Positions 15,788 through 25,564 of a DNA stretch of 64,000 nucleotides are shown piece after piece. How positions within the stretch are numbered: the stretch's first letter is position 1; every line of letters starts with the position of its first letter. The translations under genes and the position numbers were made by a program. Source of the DNA: Lactobacillus sp. PV034 (GTDB lineage: Bacteria > Bacillota > Bacilli > Lactobacillales > Lactobacillaceae); NCBI RefSeq assembly GCF_014522305.1, contig NZ_CP041982.1, positions 1,183,001 to 1,247,000 on the forward strand, written 5' to 3'. The notes under the pieces are model-generated. The model was given only the letters and a program-made list of their open reading frames with translations. It was not told the DNA's origin and searched no databases.

Positions 15788-16744
15788 CTACTTTTCTACC
15801 ACAACAACTTTTCCAAAGCTATTTTGTCCCTCTAAATAGCGATGAGCATCAGCTACATGCTCAAGGTCAAAGACTTTTTCTGGTTTAACATCAACATGAT
15901 ATTTTTCTATATAAGCAAACATTTCATTAATTCTATTCTGATCAACATTATCCGAATAGAAACTTGTTAAATAGCCATTTGGCGATATATCCATGATAGG
16001 ATCAAAGTGATTTAGGTACCATTCATTACCAAGCTCACCTGTTGAACAAACTATTCCGCCTTCATTTGTATGCTTAAAACTATCTTTAATAGTTTTCGGA
16101 CCAATTAATTCTAGAATTTTATCAAATTTCTTAGAAGTTTGTAATTTTCCATCTTTATCTACTACAACTTCTTCATAGCCAACTTCTCTCATAGCCTCAG
16201 CTTTAGCTAAGCTACGTGACGTACCAGCAATTTTAATTTGAGGATATTGTGCCTTAATTAATTTTGTAAACGCAATTCCTACTCCACTAGTACCTCCACG
16301 AACAAGAATAGTGTCACTAGGCTCTATTTTTAAATTAAGTAATGACCCAAAAGCGGTGTAGTATGTTTCCGGTATGGTTGCTAAGCTTGCCCAGTCTAAA
16401 TTAGTAGTAATTGGATAAATTTGTTTATTTGGTAAAAGTGCATATTCTGCATAGGAGCCATCAAAATCTCGTCCCATTTCTCCCATGATAGAGATTACCT
16501 TTTGTCCTACTGGTAAACGTTCAGGATCAGTAGTTTCGGCAATTACTCCGACACATTCAATTCCCAAAACTCGAGGAAATTCAACAGTTGGTGATAAGCC
16601 CTTACGGGTAAAAATTTCTGAATGATTAATTCCGAAACCCTTTATTTTTACTAAAGACCATCCTGGCTTAATAGTGGGTGTTGGGACATCTTCATACATT
16701 AATTTTTCCGGGCCACCTGGTTCATGAATTATAACAGCTTTCAT
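15788..16744 (-). CDS. Quinone-reductase-like MDR oxidoreductase (NADPH-dependent)
   Basis: 318 residues of the zinc-independent medium-chain dehydrogenase family. It begins MKAVIIHEPGGPEKLMYEDV, has GIECVGVI (about 62), and a Rossmann motif VRGGTSGVGIAFTKLIKA (about 148-165) with the GTSRSLAKAEAMREVG NADP-binding segment. It should be a cytosolic reductase of quinones or alpha,beta-unsaturated carbonyls. The catalytic zinc ligands of alcohol dehydrogenases are absent. Aldehyde or electrophile detoxification would suit the NmlR-like regulator nearby, but no operator dyad is seen at its own promoter. Confidence 0.85.
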   Translation of the reverse strand: MKAVIIHEPGGPEKLMYEDVPTPTIKPGWSLVKIKGFGINHSEIFTRKGLSPTVEFPRVLGIECVGVIAETTDPERLPVGQKVISIMGEMGRDFDGSYAEYALLPNKQIYPITTNLDWASLATIPETYYTAFGSLLNLKIEPSDTILVRGGTSGVGIAFTKLIKAQYPQIKIAGTSRSLAKAEAMREVGYEEVVVDKDGKLQTSKKFDKILELIGPKTIKDSFKHTNEGGIVCSTGELGNEWYLNHFDPIMDISPNGYLTSFYSDNVDQNRINEMFAYIEKYHVDVKPEKVFDLEHVADAHRYLEGQNSFGKVVVVEK

Positions 16745-16774
16745 TATAAAGCCTTCCTACTTTATATTTATGTT

Positions 16775-17155
16775 CTAATCCTTTCGCTTATCCCAAAAAG
16801 TCGTTATCTCTTTTTTATCCTCAATAATATAATTAATTATCTTAGTAAGTAAATCATGGGGAATTTCATCTGTGAGGGCAATTTGAAAAGTATTCGTGCC
16901 ATGCTTAATTCCCTCTTGCTCTAAAAGAGGAACAAAATGTTGTAAACTTCTAGTTTCTAGTCCAACTGTAAGATGTTTTTTAGCTACACTAAAACCAATA
17001 ATATAAGTATCATGATCCGTAAAAACCGGCTGCTTCCATTTAATTTGTAATTCTAAATTAGGAAAAGTTTTTGTTACCCACTTTAAAAGCTTACTTAATT
17101 TTGCACGTTGATTTTCTTCAGAAATATTTGCCAAATATTCATCAATTTGATTCAT
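16775..17155 (-). CDS. DUF1801 / YdhG-like protein
   Basis: 126 residues matching the DUF1801 fold, a small frataxin-like alpha/beta domain: MNQIDEYLANISEENQRAK, ELQIKWKQPVFTDHDTYIIGF (about 35-56) and HLTVGLETRSLQHF (about 61-74). Proteins of this family have been linked to iron binding, but the function is not settled. It lies 30 nt upstream of the oxidoreductase gene on the same strand, and the two may be co-transcribed. Confidence 0.75.
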   Translation of the reverse strand: MNQIDEYLANISEENQRAKLSKLLKWVTKTFPNLELQIKWKQPVFTDHDTYIIGFSVAKKHLTVGLETRSLQHFVPLLEQEGIKHGTNTFQIALTDEIPHDLLTKIINYIIEDKKEITTFWDKRKD

Positions 17156-17275
17156 TTAAAACTTCCTTTCGCCAAGAATATAATTTTATTTAGTTTACCA
17201 TATTTTCTAAAACGCCTATATTAATATTCAAAAAAGGGCTACAATAAAGACCAGTATGTAACAAAAGGAGAATTT

Positions 17276-17977
17276 ATGTCTGTATTTACTTCATTTTCAA
17301 CCGAAATAGATTGGTTCTGTCGTCTTTTAATTGCGGCACTTTGTGGTGGAGCAATTGGTTATGAAAGAGCTACTCAGCGTAAAAGTGCTGGTATGCGTAC
17401 ACACATGGTGGTTGCTGTAGCAGCAGCTCTATTCATGTTAGTTTCTAAATACGGTTTCTTTGATATTTTGAACCTACATAACATTGCCCTTGATCCTTCA
17501 AGAATTGCTGCTCAAATCGTTACCGGTATTTCCTTCATTGGTGCAGGTACAATTTTAGTTCGTAAAGAGCAGGTTTCTGGATTAACAACTGCCGCTGGAG
17601 TTTGGGCAACCGCTGCTATTGGTATGGCAATCGGTGCTGGCATGTACTTCATCGGTATTATTTGTACCGTTCTCCTCTTCTTTATTCAAATTCTTTTCCA
17701 CGATGATTCTTTCATCAACTTTATTATCTTGCATGTTCGTTTCAATGCGAAGATTGATGCTAATAACAGTCCTAACATCTTACAAGATGTCAAAAAACAG
17801 CTTCAAGAAAATGAAGTTGAACAAATTAGTATGAAAATCTTAGATGTTTCATCTGACCATATTTTGATTAATGTTGATGGTGTTATCAAAAACCGTAAAG
17901 ATGAAAATGACATTATTATGTCACTTGAAAAATGCCAAGATATTCACCGCGTAATTCATAATCGTGGCGGAATGTAA
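17276..17977 (+). CDS. MgtC/SapB family membrane protein
   Basis: 233 residues. The N-terminal membrane domain (four to five helices, to about residue 145) holds the family motifs RLLIAALCGGAIGYERATQRKSAGMRTHMVV and IGAGTILVRKEQVSGLTTAAGVWATAAIG. The C-terminal soluble part (about 150-233) is ACT-like. MgtC proteins are involved in magnesium or phosphate homeostasis and membrane energetics rather than direct transport. AAGGAG precedes the ATG. Monocistronic, closed by the hairpin at 17998. Confidence 0.88.
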   Translation: MSVFTSFSTEIDWFCRLLIAALCGGAIGYERATQRKSAGMRTHMVVAVAAALFMLVSKYGFFDILNLHNIALDPSRIAAQIVTGISFIGAGTILVRKEQVSGLTTAAGVWATAAIGMAIGAGMYFIGIICTVLLFFIQILFHDDSFINFIILHVRFNAKIDANNSPNILQDVKKQLQENEVEQISMKILDVSSDHILINVDGVIKNRKDENDIIMSLEKCQDIHRVIHNRGGM

Positions 17978-17997
17978 AAATTATTTAACTCATTACT

Positions 17998-18027
17998 AAC
18001 TGACAGAGTTTTCTGCCAGTTTTTTTG
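17998..18027 (+). terminator. Terminator of the mgtC-like gene
   Basis: AACTGACAGA pairs with TCTGCCAGTT (one A-C mismatch) across a GTTT loop, followed by seven T. Confidence 0.65.
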
Positions 18028-18110
18028 TACTTTTAAAGTCTTTGTACTAACTATATTCACAAAAAACTATTAGAATTAATTTGTCAGAAAAAATCAGAAA
18101 GGAGATTATT

Positions 18111-19265
18111 ATGCCAAAATTACTTGATTATGTTCGCTGGCGTGGCGACCTTACTTTTGAACAAGATCCATTTAATAGTCTTGATGCAGCATTTTTTGCT
18201 ACATTTTCTTATCTTCCTTTCGATGAATCAGTTGCTAATCATACCCTTGAAGAAGCTTCTAAAAGATTACTTTACAAACGTACTAAGCCTTATCAACTTA
18301 ATACTACTGATACCACTACCCTACATTTAATACCGCTTAGTGCTCGCTACAAAGATCTAGAAATTCTTGATTGGACCGATAAGCAACAAAAAGAACCAGC
18401 AGTACAATTTACAGCTATGACTTTACGTCTAGATAAAAATACAATTCTCGTAAGCTTTCGTGGTACTGATGGTTCAATGATTGGTTTAACTGAAGATATT
18501 AATATGTCTTATCAACCACAAATTGTTGGTCAAACAGTTGCAGCAGACTATTTAAAAGAAATTGCTACTCGTTTTCCTAATGATCGAATTTACACTACTG
18601 GGCACTCTAAGGGTGGTAATTTAGCTACTTATTCTGTCACAGGTTTACCAATTGGTGATGAAGATCGCATGATTAAGGCCTATAGCTTTGATGGTCCTGG
18701 CTTTATGAAATCTACTTATTCTTCTCCTGCCTTTCAACGAATGATTCCAAAGATGATTACCTATGTTCCAGAAGGTTCGATCTTTGGTATGATGTTAGAC
18801 CACCCAGAGCGTACATTGGTAGTATCCAGTGATGTTCATATGGTCAACCAACATGATCCACGTCGCTGGCGAGTAGCTCGTAACGGTTTTGTTTTAGCCC
18901 CTAAAGGCTTAAATACAGCTAGTCGCGTAATCCGTCATTCGCTAATTTCATGGAACACTGCTATTCCACGTGAGCAACGCGAAGAACTTTGGATGGCACT
19001 CTTTACTACTCTAGAAGATGAAAACATTACTGAATTAAATCAACTAACTGCCCACAAATTACGTGGCGCTATTCAATTTAGTCATGCTTATTTAGCTCTT
19101 GATCCTGAAATTCGACTTCTAGCTAATAAGATAGTTACTGATCTTGCTTCTACTAGTCGTGGTCATATTCATATCCCCTTCATTCACAAAGGTGAACTAC
19201 TTGATCCTTTAAGTAACGACTCAAGTAAAGGACCAATCGTACTTGATTCATACGAAGGTTCATAA
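18111..19265 (+). CDS. Mbeg1-like (DUF2974) lipase-fold protein
   Basis: 384 residues from ATG 18111, preceded by AAAGGAG at the proper distance; an in-frame upstream TTG at 18081 is not needed. Family features: MPKLLDYVRWRGDLTFEQDP at the N-terminus, VSFRGTDGS (about 114-122) and TGHSKGGNLATY (nucleophile Ser166), as in class-3 lipase-like hydrolases. No signal peptide is seen, so a cytosolic or peripheral enzyme is likely. Substrate unknown. It is widespread in lactic acid bacteria. A parS-like site begins at the base after its stop codon. Confidence 0.8.
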   Translation: MPKLLDYVRWRGDLTFEQDPFNSLDAAFFATFSYLPFDESVANHTLEEASKRLLYKRTKPYQLNTTDTTTLHLIPLSARYKDLEILDWTDKQQKEPAVQFTAMTLRLDKNTILVSFRGTDGSMIGLTEDINMSYQPQIVGQTVAADYLKEIATRFPNDRIYTTGHSKGGNLATYSVTGLPIGDEDRMIKAYSFDGPGFMKSTYSSPAFQRMIPKMITYVPEGSIFGMMLDHPERTLVVSSDVHMVNQHDPRRWRVARNGFVLAPKGLNTASRVIRHSLISWNTAIPREQREELWMALFTTLEDENITELNQLTAHKLRGAIQFSHAYLALDPEIRLLANKIVTDLASTSRGHIHIPFIHKGELLDPLSNDSSKGPIVLDSYEGS

Positions 19266-19281
19266 TGTTACACGTGAAACT
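19266..19281. promoter_or_regulatory. Near-consensus parS site
   Basis: TGTTACACGTGAAACT matches TGTTNCACGTGAAACA at 15 of 16 positions. It is intergenic, between a stop codon and a terminator, about 16 kb from oriC. Confidence 0.65.
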
Positions 19282-19315
19282 AAAAAATGCTTCCTAAATA
19301 GGAAGCATTTTTTAT
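19282..19315. terminator. Bidirectional terminator
   Basis: AAAAAATGCTTCCT pairs with AGGAAGCATTTTTT around AAAT, between the convergent lipase-like and fructokinase genes. Confidence 0.85.
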
Positions 19316-19320
19316 TAGAT

Positions 19321-20205
19321 TTATTTATTTTCTAAAGCTTGTTTAGCTAATTCAAAATCACCTAAAGTAGCTGAACCATTATCAGCAACAGCCGGACGAA
19401 CAATAAGTTCATCTAAATCAGGTGTAGCAACATAGTTGTTGTTAAATTCATCAAAGTATTTTCTGACTTGCTTTAAGTCATCTTCATTTAATACCGAACC
19501 ACCAACAACCATTACATCAGGACGCATTGCCATGTATGAATTGTAGAGCACTTGGGCCACATAATAGTTTAAATAAGTGAAAACTTTATTGTCTCTTGGT
19601 AGATCTTCACCAGCAATGCCAGTGCGTCCTTTAAGAGTAGGGCCAGCAGCCATCCCTTCAGCACATTTATTACCATGGAATGGGCAATTACCAGCATAAT
19701 CATCCCCTGGATAAGTACGAATAAACATATGACCAATTTCTGGGTGATTATTTAAACCAACAAACTTACCACCCTGAACAATTCCGGCTCCGATTCCAGT
19801 ACCAATTGTAATGTAGTAATAAGTCTTGTCATTATCTTTTCCACGAGCAATGTATTCGCCATAAGCTGAAGCATTAACATCAGTAGTCATTACTACTGGA
19901 ATATGTAGATTATCTTCAAAAAATCCCTTAAAGTTAGTGCCAGACCAGCCACGCTTAGGAGTATCTAAAATATATCCAAAAGTACGAGAATTTTGATTAA
20001 TATCAATTGGCCCAAATGTTCCAATTCCCAATGCATCAACTGGATGCTCTTTAAAAAAGTCCAAGCTCTTTTGTAAAGTTTCTTTAGCATTAGTAGTAGG
20101 TACTCGTTTTTTAGCTACAATTTCTCCGGTTTCAGTATCCTTAACGGCTAAAATAAATTTAGTTCCGCCAGCTTCAATACTTCCTAAAAAGTTTTTTTGA
20201 GGCAT
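19321..20205 (-). CDS. scrK: ROK-family fructokinase
   Basis: 294 residues. ATP-binding GSIEAGGTKF (9-18), TTDVNASAYGEY (catalytic Asp region, about 104-115), ITIGTGIGAGIV (about 130) and the ROK zinc site HMFIRTYPGD...CPFHGNKCAEG (about 157-181). The size and GSIEAGGTKF start are those of ROK fructokinases, which convert fructose to fructose-6-phosphate in the cytosol. It is a single gene; a cre-like site lies about 50 bp upstream, in keeping with CcpA control. Substrate breadth (mannose, glucose) cannot be decided. Confidence 0.88.
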   Translation of the reverse strand: MPQKNFLGSIEAGGTKFILAVKDTETGEIVAKKRVPTTNAKETLQKSLDFFKEHPVDALGIGTFGPIDINQNSRTFGYILDTPKRGWSGTNFKGFFEDNLHIPVVMTTDVNASAYGEYIARGKDNDKTYYYITIGTGIGAGIVQGGKFVGLNNHPEIGHMFIRTYPGDDYAGNCPFHGNKCAEGMAAGPTLKGRTGIAGEDLPRDNKVFTYLNYYVAQVLYNSYMAMRPDVMVVGGSVLNEDDLKQVRKYFDEFNNNYVATPDLDELIVRPAVADNGSATLGDFELAKQALENK

Positions 20206-20255
20206 TACTAATCTCCATTCTTCTTAATTAATTATTTATCACATTATATCAGTAA

Positions 20256-20269
20256 ATGTAGCGCTTTCA
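20256..20269 (-). promoter_or_regulatory. cre-like site (CcpA)
   Basis: On the minus strand TGAAAGCGCTACAT matches TGWAARCGYTWNCA at 12 of 14 positions, with a perfect first ten bases. It lies 51-64 bp upstream of the fructokinase start. Confidence 0.4.
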
Positions 20270-20273
20270 AAGG

Positions 20274-21653
20274 CTAATTATTAGGTACATCATGAGCATA
20301 GTCAAGATTAGAAAAGCGATTATACGGCTTGGAGAACATCAATTTTACTGTTCCTCGACTACCAGAACGATTCTTTTCAATAATTACTTCAACTTCGCCA
20401 TTATCATCTTCAGGTGTAATTTCTCCGCTATCTTGTTCTTCACCTTCATCACGATAATAATCATCACGATAGAGGAAAGCAACAATATCAGCATCCTGTT
20501 CGATAGATCCAGATTCACGAATGTCAGATAAAACCGGTCGCTTATCTTGACGTTGTTCCACTGAACGTGATAACTGTGACAAAGCAATAACAGGAATTTT
20601 AAGTTCCTTAGCTAACTTCTTTAATTGACGTGAAATAGCTGAAACTTCTTGTTGACGTGACTCACTACGTGGTCCTTCAATTAATTGTAAATAATCAATT
20701 ACAATTAAACCTAGATTGCCTTTTTCCTTAGCCAATCTACGTGATTTAGCCCTAATTTCGCTCATCTTAATTCCAGGCGTATCATCAATATAAATATTGG
20801 TTCGATCTAATGATCCAGCGGCAACTACTAGCTTACGCCATTCTTCTTCAGTCAACTGTCCTGTACGTAAATGCTGCGAATCAATTAATCCTTCTGATGC
20901 CAGCATTCTTTGTACTAATTGGTCAGCCCCCATTTCCAAAGAAAACATGGCCACAGTCTTATCTGTGTGCAGGCCTACAAATTGTGCTACATTCAAGGCA
21001 AACGCAGTTTTACCTACACCAGGACGAGCAGCCAAAATAATTAGCTCATCTTCATGAAAACCGGTAGTCATTTTATCTAGCTCTTGGAACCCGGTTGGTA
21101 AGCCCGTTACCGCATTGCCGTCTTCAGGAATATTATTAATGGCCTCTACAGTGTCATTTAAGACCTCATGGATAGACTTAAAGCCCCCTGCATTATTTTC
21201 TTGAGAGACGTTCAAAATAGCACTCTCAGCATCATCGAGAATGTCAGTAACATCATCAGACCCACTAATAGCATTTTGAATAATTCTTTGACTAGTAGTT
21301 ACTAGATTTCGCAACAGCGCTTGTCTTTTTACGATGTTCGCATAATAAGTAACGTGGACAGCAGTTGGCGTTGCTAGAGTAAGCTCTGAAACATAAGCAA
21401 TACCACCAATATCTTCAAGCTGATTATTCTTTTTTAGTTCATCCTGCAATGTAACAGGATCAATTTCATCCCCACGATCTGCAATATTGAGCATCGCCTG
21501 AAAAACGATCCGATTAGCTCTTTCATAAAAATCGTCCGGTTGCACAATATCTGAAGCCTCAATAATTGCCTCAGGATTTAAAAAGACGGCACCTAAGACC
21601 GCCTTTTCTGCATCGCTATTATGTGGAATTTGTTGGGAAACAAGATTGTCCAT
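20274..21653 (-). CDS. dnaB: Replicative DNA helicase
   Basis: 459 residues (named dnaC in Bacillus). The N-terminal domain starts IPHNSDAEKAVLGAVFLNPEAI; the RecA-like core has Walker A ARPGVGKTAFALN (about 210), Walker B LIVIDYLQLI and the arginine-finger region NRSGSRGTVKLMF at the C-terminus. The hexamer unwinds DNA at the fork. It follows rplI by 5 nt, so gdpP-rplI-dnaB form the conserved Firmicute unit. No intein is present in the P-loop or DYLQ region. Confidence 0.97.
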   Translation of the reverse strand: MDNLVSQQIPHNSDAEKAVLGAVFLNPEAIIEASDIVQPDDFYERANRIVFQAMLNIADRGDEIDPVTLQDELKKNNQLEDIGGIAYVSELTLATPTAVHVTYYANIVKRQALLRNLVTTSQRIIQNAISGSDDVTDILDDAESAILNVSQENNAGGFKSIHEVLNDTVEAINNIPEDGNAVTGLPTGFQELDKMTTGFHEDELIILAARPGVGKTAFALNVAQFVGLHTDKTVAMFSLEMGADQLVQRMLASEGLIDSQHLRTGQLTEEEWRKLVVAAGSLDRTNIYIDDTPGIKMSEIRAKSRRLAKEKGNLGLIVIDYLQLIEGPRSESRQQEVSAISRQLKKLAKELKIPVIALSQLSRSVEQRQDKRPVLSDIRESGSIEQDADIVAFLYRDDYYRDEGEEQDSGEITPEDDNGEVEVIIEKNRSGSRGTVKLMFSKPYNRFSNLDYAHDVPNN

Positions 21654-21658
21654 TTTAT

Positions 21659-22114
21659 TTAATTTTGCTCCGTAATATGTACTCTAATGGTTGATTCAAT
21701 ACCTTTAAATAATTTAACTGGTACGTTAGTGTAACCTAATGCCTTAATTGGTTCCGGTAATGCTAATTTATGTTTATCGAGTTTAATTCCAAATTGCTTA
21801 TCTAAGCCTTCAATGATTTTCTTCCCAGAAATTGAACCAAATAAACGTCCATCAGTGCCAGCCTTTGATTTAAATTCAACGACCGTTTTATCATCCTCAA
21901 GCTTACTTTTAATTTTTTGTGCTTCTGCCTTTTCTGCTTCATAAGCATCCTTTTCAGCCTTTTCAACACGTTTTAAGGTATTTAAATTGCTACTAGTAGC
22001 TTCTTTGGCAAAACCACGTTTAATTAAAAAGTTTTGTGCGTAGCCATCGGGAACGTCTTTAACGTCTCCTCTTTTACCTTTACCCTTCATGTCTTTTACA
22101 AAAATAACTTTCAT
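21659..22114 (-). CDS. rplI: 50S ribosomal protein L9
   Basis: 151 residues. The N-terminal domain [31 protein letters not shown] is diagnostic, followed by the long central helix (about 45-75) and the C-terminal domain ending [13 protein letters not shown]. It is encoded between gdpP (11-nt gap) and dnaB. Confidence 0.97.
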   Translation of the reverse strand: MKVIFVKDMKGKGKRGDVKDVPDGYAQNFLIKRGFAKEATSSNLNTLKRVEKAEKDAYEAEKAEAQKIKSKLEDDKTVVEFKSKAGTDGRLFGSISGKKIIEGLDKQFGIKLDKHKLALPEPIKALGYTNVPVKLFKGIESTIRVHITEQN

Positions 22115-22125
22115 TTTATGCCCTC

Positions 22126-24144
22126 CTATTCATTTTCTGCGCTATATTCATTAATTGCTTTTAAGAGTTGATTTTTTGCATCTTCAACACTGACATCTTT
22201 TAATTGAGCGGCTGCATTGGATAAGTGTCCTCCGCCACCTAGTTTTTCCATTATAATTTGAACATTAATTTTACCAGTAGAACGCGCAGAAATTCCAACC
22301 TCATCTTTACTACGACGCGCAATAGCAAAACTTGCTTCTACATCTTCTAAGGATAAAGCTGTATCGGCTGCCTGAGCGACAATAACTGAATCATAGATTT
22401 TATCATCTTCACCCGTTAATAAAGCCATTGTTGAATTCATCATTTCAATTGTAGAAACTAAGTGACTACGTTGTAAGTAATTATTAATGTTTTCTTTTAA
22501 TAATTCTGCTACCACTTCTGAATTAGCACCAATTGATCTTAAATAACTTGCTGCATCAAAGGTTCTAGTTCCAGTTCGTAATGAGAATTCCTTAGAATCA
22601 ACTGTGATACCAGCTAGCATTGCTGAAGCTTCAAGATTATTAAGAACTCCCTCACCACCTTGTGGCTGATACTCTATCATTTCTGTTACTAGCTCACAAG
22701 TTGATGAAGCATAAGGCTCAATATAAACCAGCATTGGATTTTCAGGAAATTCTTCTCCCCGACGATGGTGGTCAATAATAATTAAGCGACTCTTTAAGCG
22801 TTCATACACATCTTGACTATAGGTAATTGATAATTTTGAATGGTCTGTTAATACCAATAATGAGTCATCTGTTGCCTTATTAAGAGCCTCAGCTGGTGTC
22901 ATAAACATATCTTTATCTACTCCAGCATCCTTCATCTTTGCAAGCAAACGACCAACATCATAGTTAACATCCCCTGTATCCAATACCACATGTGCATCTA
23001 CGCCATGAATTTTGGCAATTTTAACAATTCCGATAGCAGAACCAATGGCGTCGAGATCAGGATTCCGATGTCCTTGAACAAAAACATGGTCTACGCCCTT
23101 GAATAATTCTTCAACTGCTTGCGAAACCATTCGTGCTCTAACTCGAGTTCGTTTCTCCATTGGGTTAGATTTCCCACCATAAAAACGAGCATTTTCCCCA
23201 GGCTGTCTAACAACAACCTGATCTCCTCCTCGACCTAAAGCCAAATCAAGATTGGATTGTGCTTGTTTAGCAATTTCATTTAAGCTTTCTGATCCAAATG
23301 CAATTCCTACAGAAAGTGTTAACGGTGTATTACGGCGACTTGAGTCCTTTCTAACTTTATCTAAAATAGAGAATTTGTCTTCCTCCATCTTTTTTAAGTC
23401 TGCCATATGAGTTAAAAGAATAAAGTGATCCTCATCAATTCGTTTTAAATAAGCATGAAATTGTTTTACATAAGCATTTAGTGCTTTTTGCACATATGAA
23501 CTCATATCAGTAAGATTTTCATCACTCATTGATTGGCTTAATTCATCATAATTATCAATAAAGATTAAGCCAATTGCCAAACGTTGTTCTTTGTATTTTT
23601 GTTCAATATTGGCATATTTAGTTACATCTAAAAGATATACAACACCTAAATCATCTTGTACGATCATTTGGAACTTATGATTAGCCAAATCAATTACTTT
23701 ACTTTGGATTGTTTTATCAGTAATTGCATCTTGAATATATTCATAAAGTTCCGGATCAACTGATTTAATTGAAGAACCAATTAAATCCTTATTCTTTAGG
23801 TAAAGTTGTAAATATGGGTTAACCCACTGAATTTGTTCATCTTTATCATAAAGCAAAATACCCAGAGGCATTTTTATCATCGCTTCTTGCTCTCCTCGTT
23901 TAATACGATAAGACAAGTTAGCGGCATAATTATTTGCATTATTAGCTAAAACGTAGGTTCCATAAACTGCAAAAATACAGGTTAACAAGAACAACAGTAA
24001 CATAGCTATTCCATATAAGGGACTAATAATAAATCCAATAATTGCTCCCAACAATGAAAGAGCTAGGACAATAAAAATTGATGCTGTTAATCTTGAATCC
24101 TTAATAAATGCAGGTAATTCTAATTTTCGTAAAAAATCTTTCAT
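22126..24144 (-). CDS. gdpP: Cyclic-di-AMP phosphodiesterase GdpP (YybT)
   Basis: 672 residues: two N-terminal transmembrane helices (about 18-60), a PAS-like domain (about 85-150), a degenerate GGDEF domain (about 175-300), then DHH ([28 protein letters not shown]) and DHHA1 ([13 protein letters not shown]) domains that hydrolyse c-di-AMP to pApA. It sets c-di-AMP levels, hence potassium and turgor control and cell-wall stress tolerance. First gene of the gdpP-rplI-dnaB unit. All metal-binding residues seen in the DHH motifs appear intact. Confidence 0.95.
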   Translation of the reverse strand: MKDFLRKLELPAFIKDSRLTASIFIVLALSLLGAIIGFIISPLYGIAMLLLFLLTCIFAVYGTYVLANNANNYAANLSYRIKRGEQEAMIKMPLGILLYDKDEQIQWVNPYLQLYLKNKDLIGSSIKSVDPELYEYIQDAITDKTIQSKVIDLANHKFQMIVQDDLGVVYLLDVTKYANIEQKYKEQRLAIGLIFIDNYDELSQSMSDENLTDMSSYVQKALNAYVKQFHAYLKRIDEDHFILLTHMADLKKMEEDKFSILDKVRKDSSRRNTPLTLSVGIAFGSESLNEIAKQAQSNLDLALGRGGDQVVVRQPGENARFYGGKSNPMEKRTRVRARMVSQAVEELFKGVDHVFVQGHRNPDLDAIGSAIGIVKIAKIHGVDAHVVLDTGDVNYDVGRLLAKMKDAGVDKDMFMTPAEALNKATDDSLLVLTDHSKLSITYSQDVYERLKSRLIIIDHHRRGEEFPENPMLVYIEPYASSTCELVTEMIEYQPQGGEGVLNNLEASAMLAGITVDSKEFSLRTGTRTFDAASYLRSIGANSEVVAELLKENINNYLQRSHLVSTIEMMNSTMALLTGEDDKIYDSVIVAQAADTALSLEDVEASFAIARRSKDEVGISARSTGKINVQIIMEKLGGGGHLSNAAAQLKDVSVEDAKNQLLKAINEYSAENE

Positions 24145-24212
24145 AAAGATTCCTTCCTAATTACTGTACGCTGCGTTAACTTATATTATACCCTATCAAA
24201 GCCGTAATAAAA

Positions 24213-24256
24213 AAAGAAGATAAGCCATCCATTTTTAAGATCAACCTATCTTCTTT
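24213..24256 (-). terminator. Terminator of the corA-like gene
   Basis: AAAGAAGATA (24213-24222) and TATCTTCTTT (24247-24256); on the minus strand the stem is followed by a run of seven T. Confidence 0.65.
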
Positions 24257-24266
24257 ATATTATTTT

Positions 24267-25187
24267 TTAAAACATATTATGACGCTTTAAATACCAAAGC
24301 AGCCAAGCCATTACAGCAATTGTACCAATCGTAATAATTACCCAATCAATTGGCTTATTTAAAATTGGTAAAGATACATTCATTCCAAAAAATCCAGTTA
24401 CAATAGTTGGAACAGTTAAAAGCAATGACCAGACAGTCAAAAACTGCATTGTGTCATTTAGGTTATTATTCAAAATATTATTTGAGGTTGCTGAAATTTC
24501 TTCAGTAACTTCGTTATAGATCTTTACCGTTTGTGAAGCCTGCTGTACCTCAATGATAATATCGTCACACATTTCTTCTTCCGAAGCATTCATATGTAAG
24601 CCTGATTTTTTATTTTTTAAACTTTCAAGCATCATTAAATTAGTTCTAATTGAACTTGAAAGGAAAACCAAACTTTTTTCTACTTGTGCTAGTTCTTGAA
24701 GATCACGATTTTTAATTTTACTACCACTCAAATGAGCATCAAGTACAATACGTTGACTATTCAATTGACTTAAAGCTCTTTGGAAATACTTAGTGACTGA
24801 AAACAAAATCGCAAATACCAATTCTTTATTGCTATGAATATCTTTTGGAGCGGTGTTTTTAAACTCCTCAATCATATAAGTCGTTTCCGGCGTATGAACC
24901 GTAAATAAAATATCATGAACCATTAAAAATTTTATTGGTAAACTCGTAAAGTGATCAGTATCTGAAGTTGGCCAAAGAGGGACATCATAAACAAATAAAT
25001 CACTATTAGTTATGTAATCGTGATCAAAGTGAGGACGTTCATGAATATCCGAAATATAAGATATTATTTCACTCGTTAAATGAAATTTATCTTTCAAAAT
25101 CTCACTATCATGTTCATCAAGATTATAAATATCGAACCATTTATAATCAAAATCATAATCCCCAGGTAAGGTTTGCTTAATAATCAT
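24267..25187 (-). CDS. corA: CorA-family magnesium/divalent cation transporter
   Basis: 306 residues with an N-terminal cytosolic domain, a long helix (about 140-240), two C-terminal transmembrane helices and the pore signature GFFGMN (Gly-Met-Asn) at about residue 265, followed by a basic end (YLKRHNMF). Pentameric channel for Mg2+ in the plasma membrane; related members carry Co2+ or Zn2+. Monocistronic between rpsR and gdpP with its own terminator. Confidence 0.88.
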   Translation of the reverse strand: MIIKQTLPGDYDFDYKWFDIYNLDEHDSEILKDKFHLTSEIISYISDIHERPHFDHDYITNSDLFVYDVPLWPTSDTDHFTSLPIKFLMVHDILFTVHTPETTYMIEEFKNTAPKDIHSNKELVFAILFSVTKYFQRALSQLNSQRIVLDAHLSGSKIKNRDLQELAQVEKSLVFLSSSIRTNLMMLESLKNKKSGLHMNASEEEMCDDIIIEVQQASQTVKIYNEVTEEISATSNNILNNNLNDTMQFLTVWSLLLTVPTIVTGFFGMNVSLPILNKPIDWVIITIGTIAVMAWLLWYLKRHNMF

Positions 25188-25244
25188 CCCTATCCCTCTT
25201 TTCTTTTAATACACTAATTTATAATACCTTAGAAAAATCAAATT

Positions 25245-25279
25245 AAAAAGAGCACACAATAACTTTGCGTACTCTTTTT
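25245..25279 (-). terminator. Terminator of the rpsF-ssb-rpsR operon
   Basis: AAAAAGAG and CTCTTTTT close a hairpin of about 35 nt just beyond rpsR; the minus-strand product ends in a U-rich tract. Confidence 0.65.
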
Positions 25280-25303
25280 ATAATTTGTTTTGATCTGTAT
25301 TGC

Positions 25304-25540
25304 TTAGTCTTCTGCAACAAATGGCAATAAGCCCATAACGCGAGCTCTCTTAATAGCAACAGTCAACTTACGTTGGTTCTTTGCGCTAGTGCCAGTTACA
25401 CGACGTGGTAAGATCTTACCTCTTTCTGAGATAAAACGTTTCAACAAATCAACGTCTTTGTAGTCGATGTAGTCGATGTGGTTAGCAGCAATGTAGTCAA
25501 CCTTACGACGACGACGGCCACCTCTTCTTTGTTGAGCCAT
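25304..25540 (-). CDS. rpsR: 30S ribosomal protein S18
   Basis: 78 residues: [20 protein letters not shown], then [25 protein letters not shown] and the conserved [22 protein letters not shown]. Third gene of rpsF-ssb-rpsR; it forms the S6:S18 heterodimer in the platform of the small subunit. The spacing of 24 nt from ssb supports co-transcription. Confidence 0.97.
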   Translation of the reverse strand: MAQQRRGGRRRRKVDYIAANHIDYIDYKDVDLLKRFISERGKILPRRVTGTSAKNQRKLTVAIKRARVMGLLPFVAED

Positions 25541-25564
25541 GTCAAAGATCCTTTCTATCTAAAA

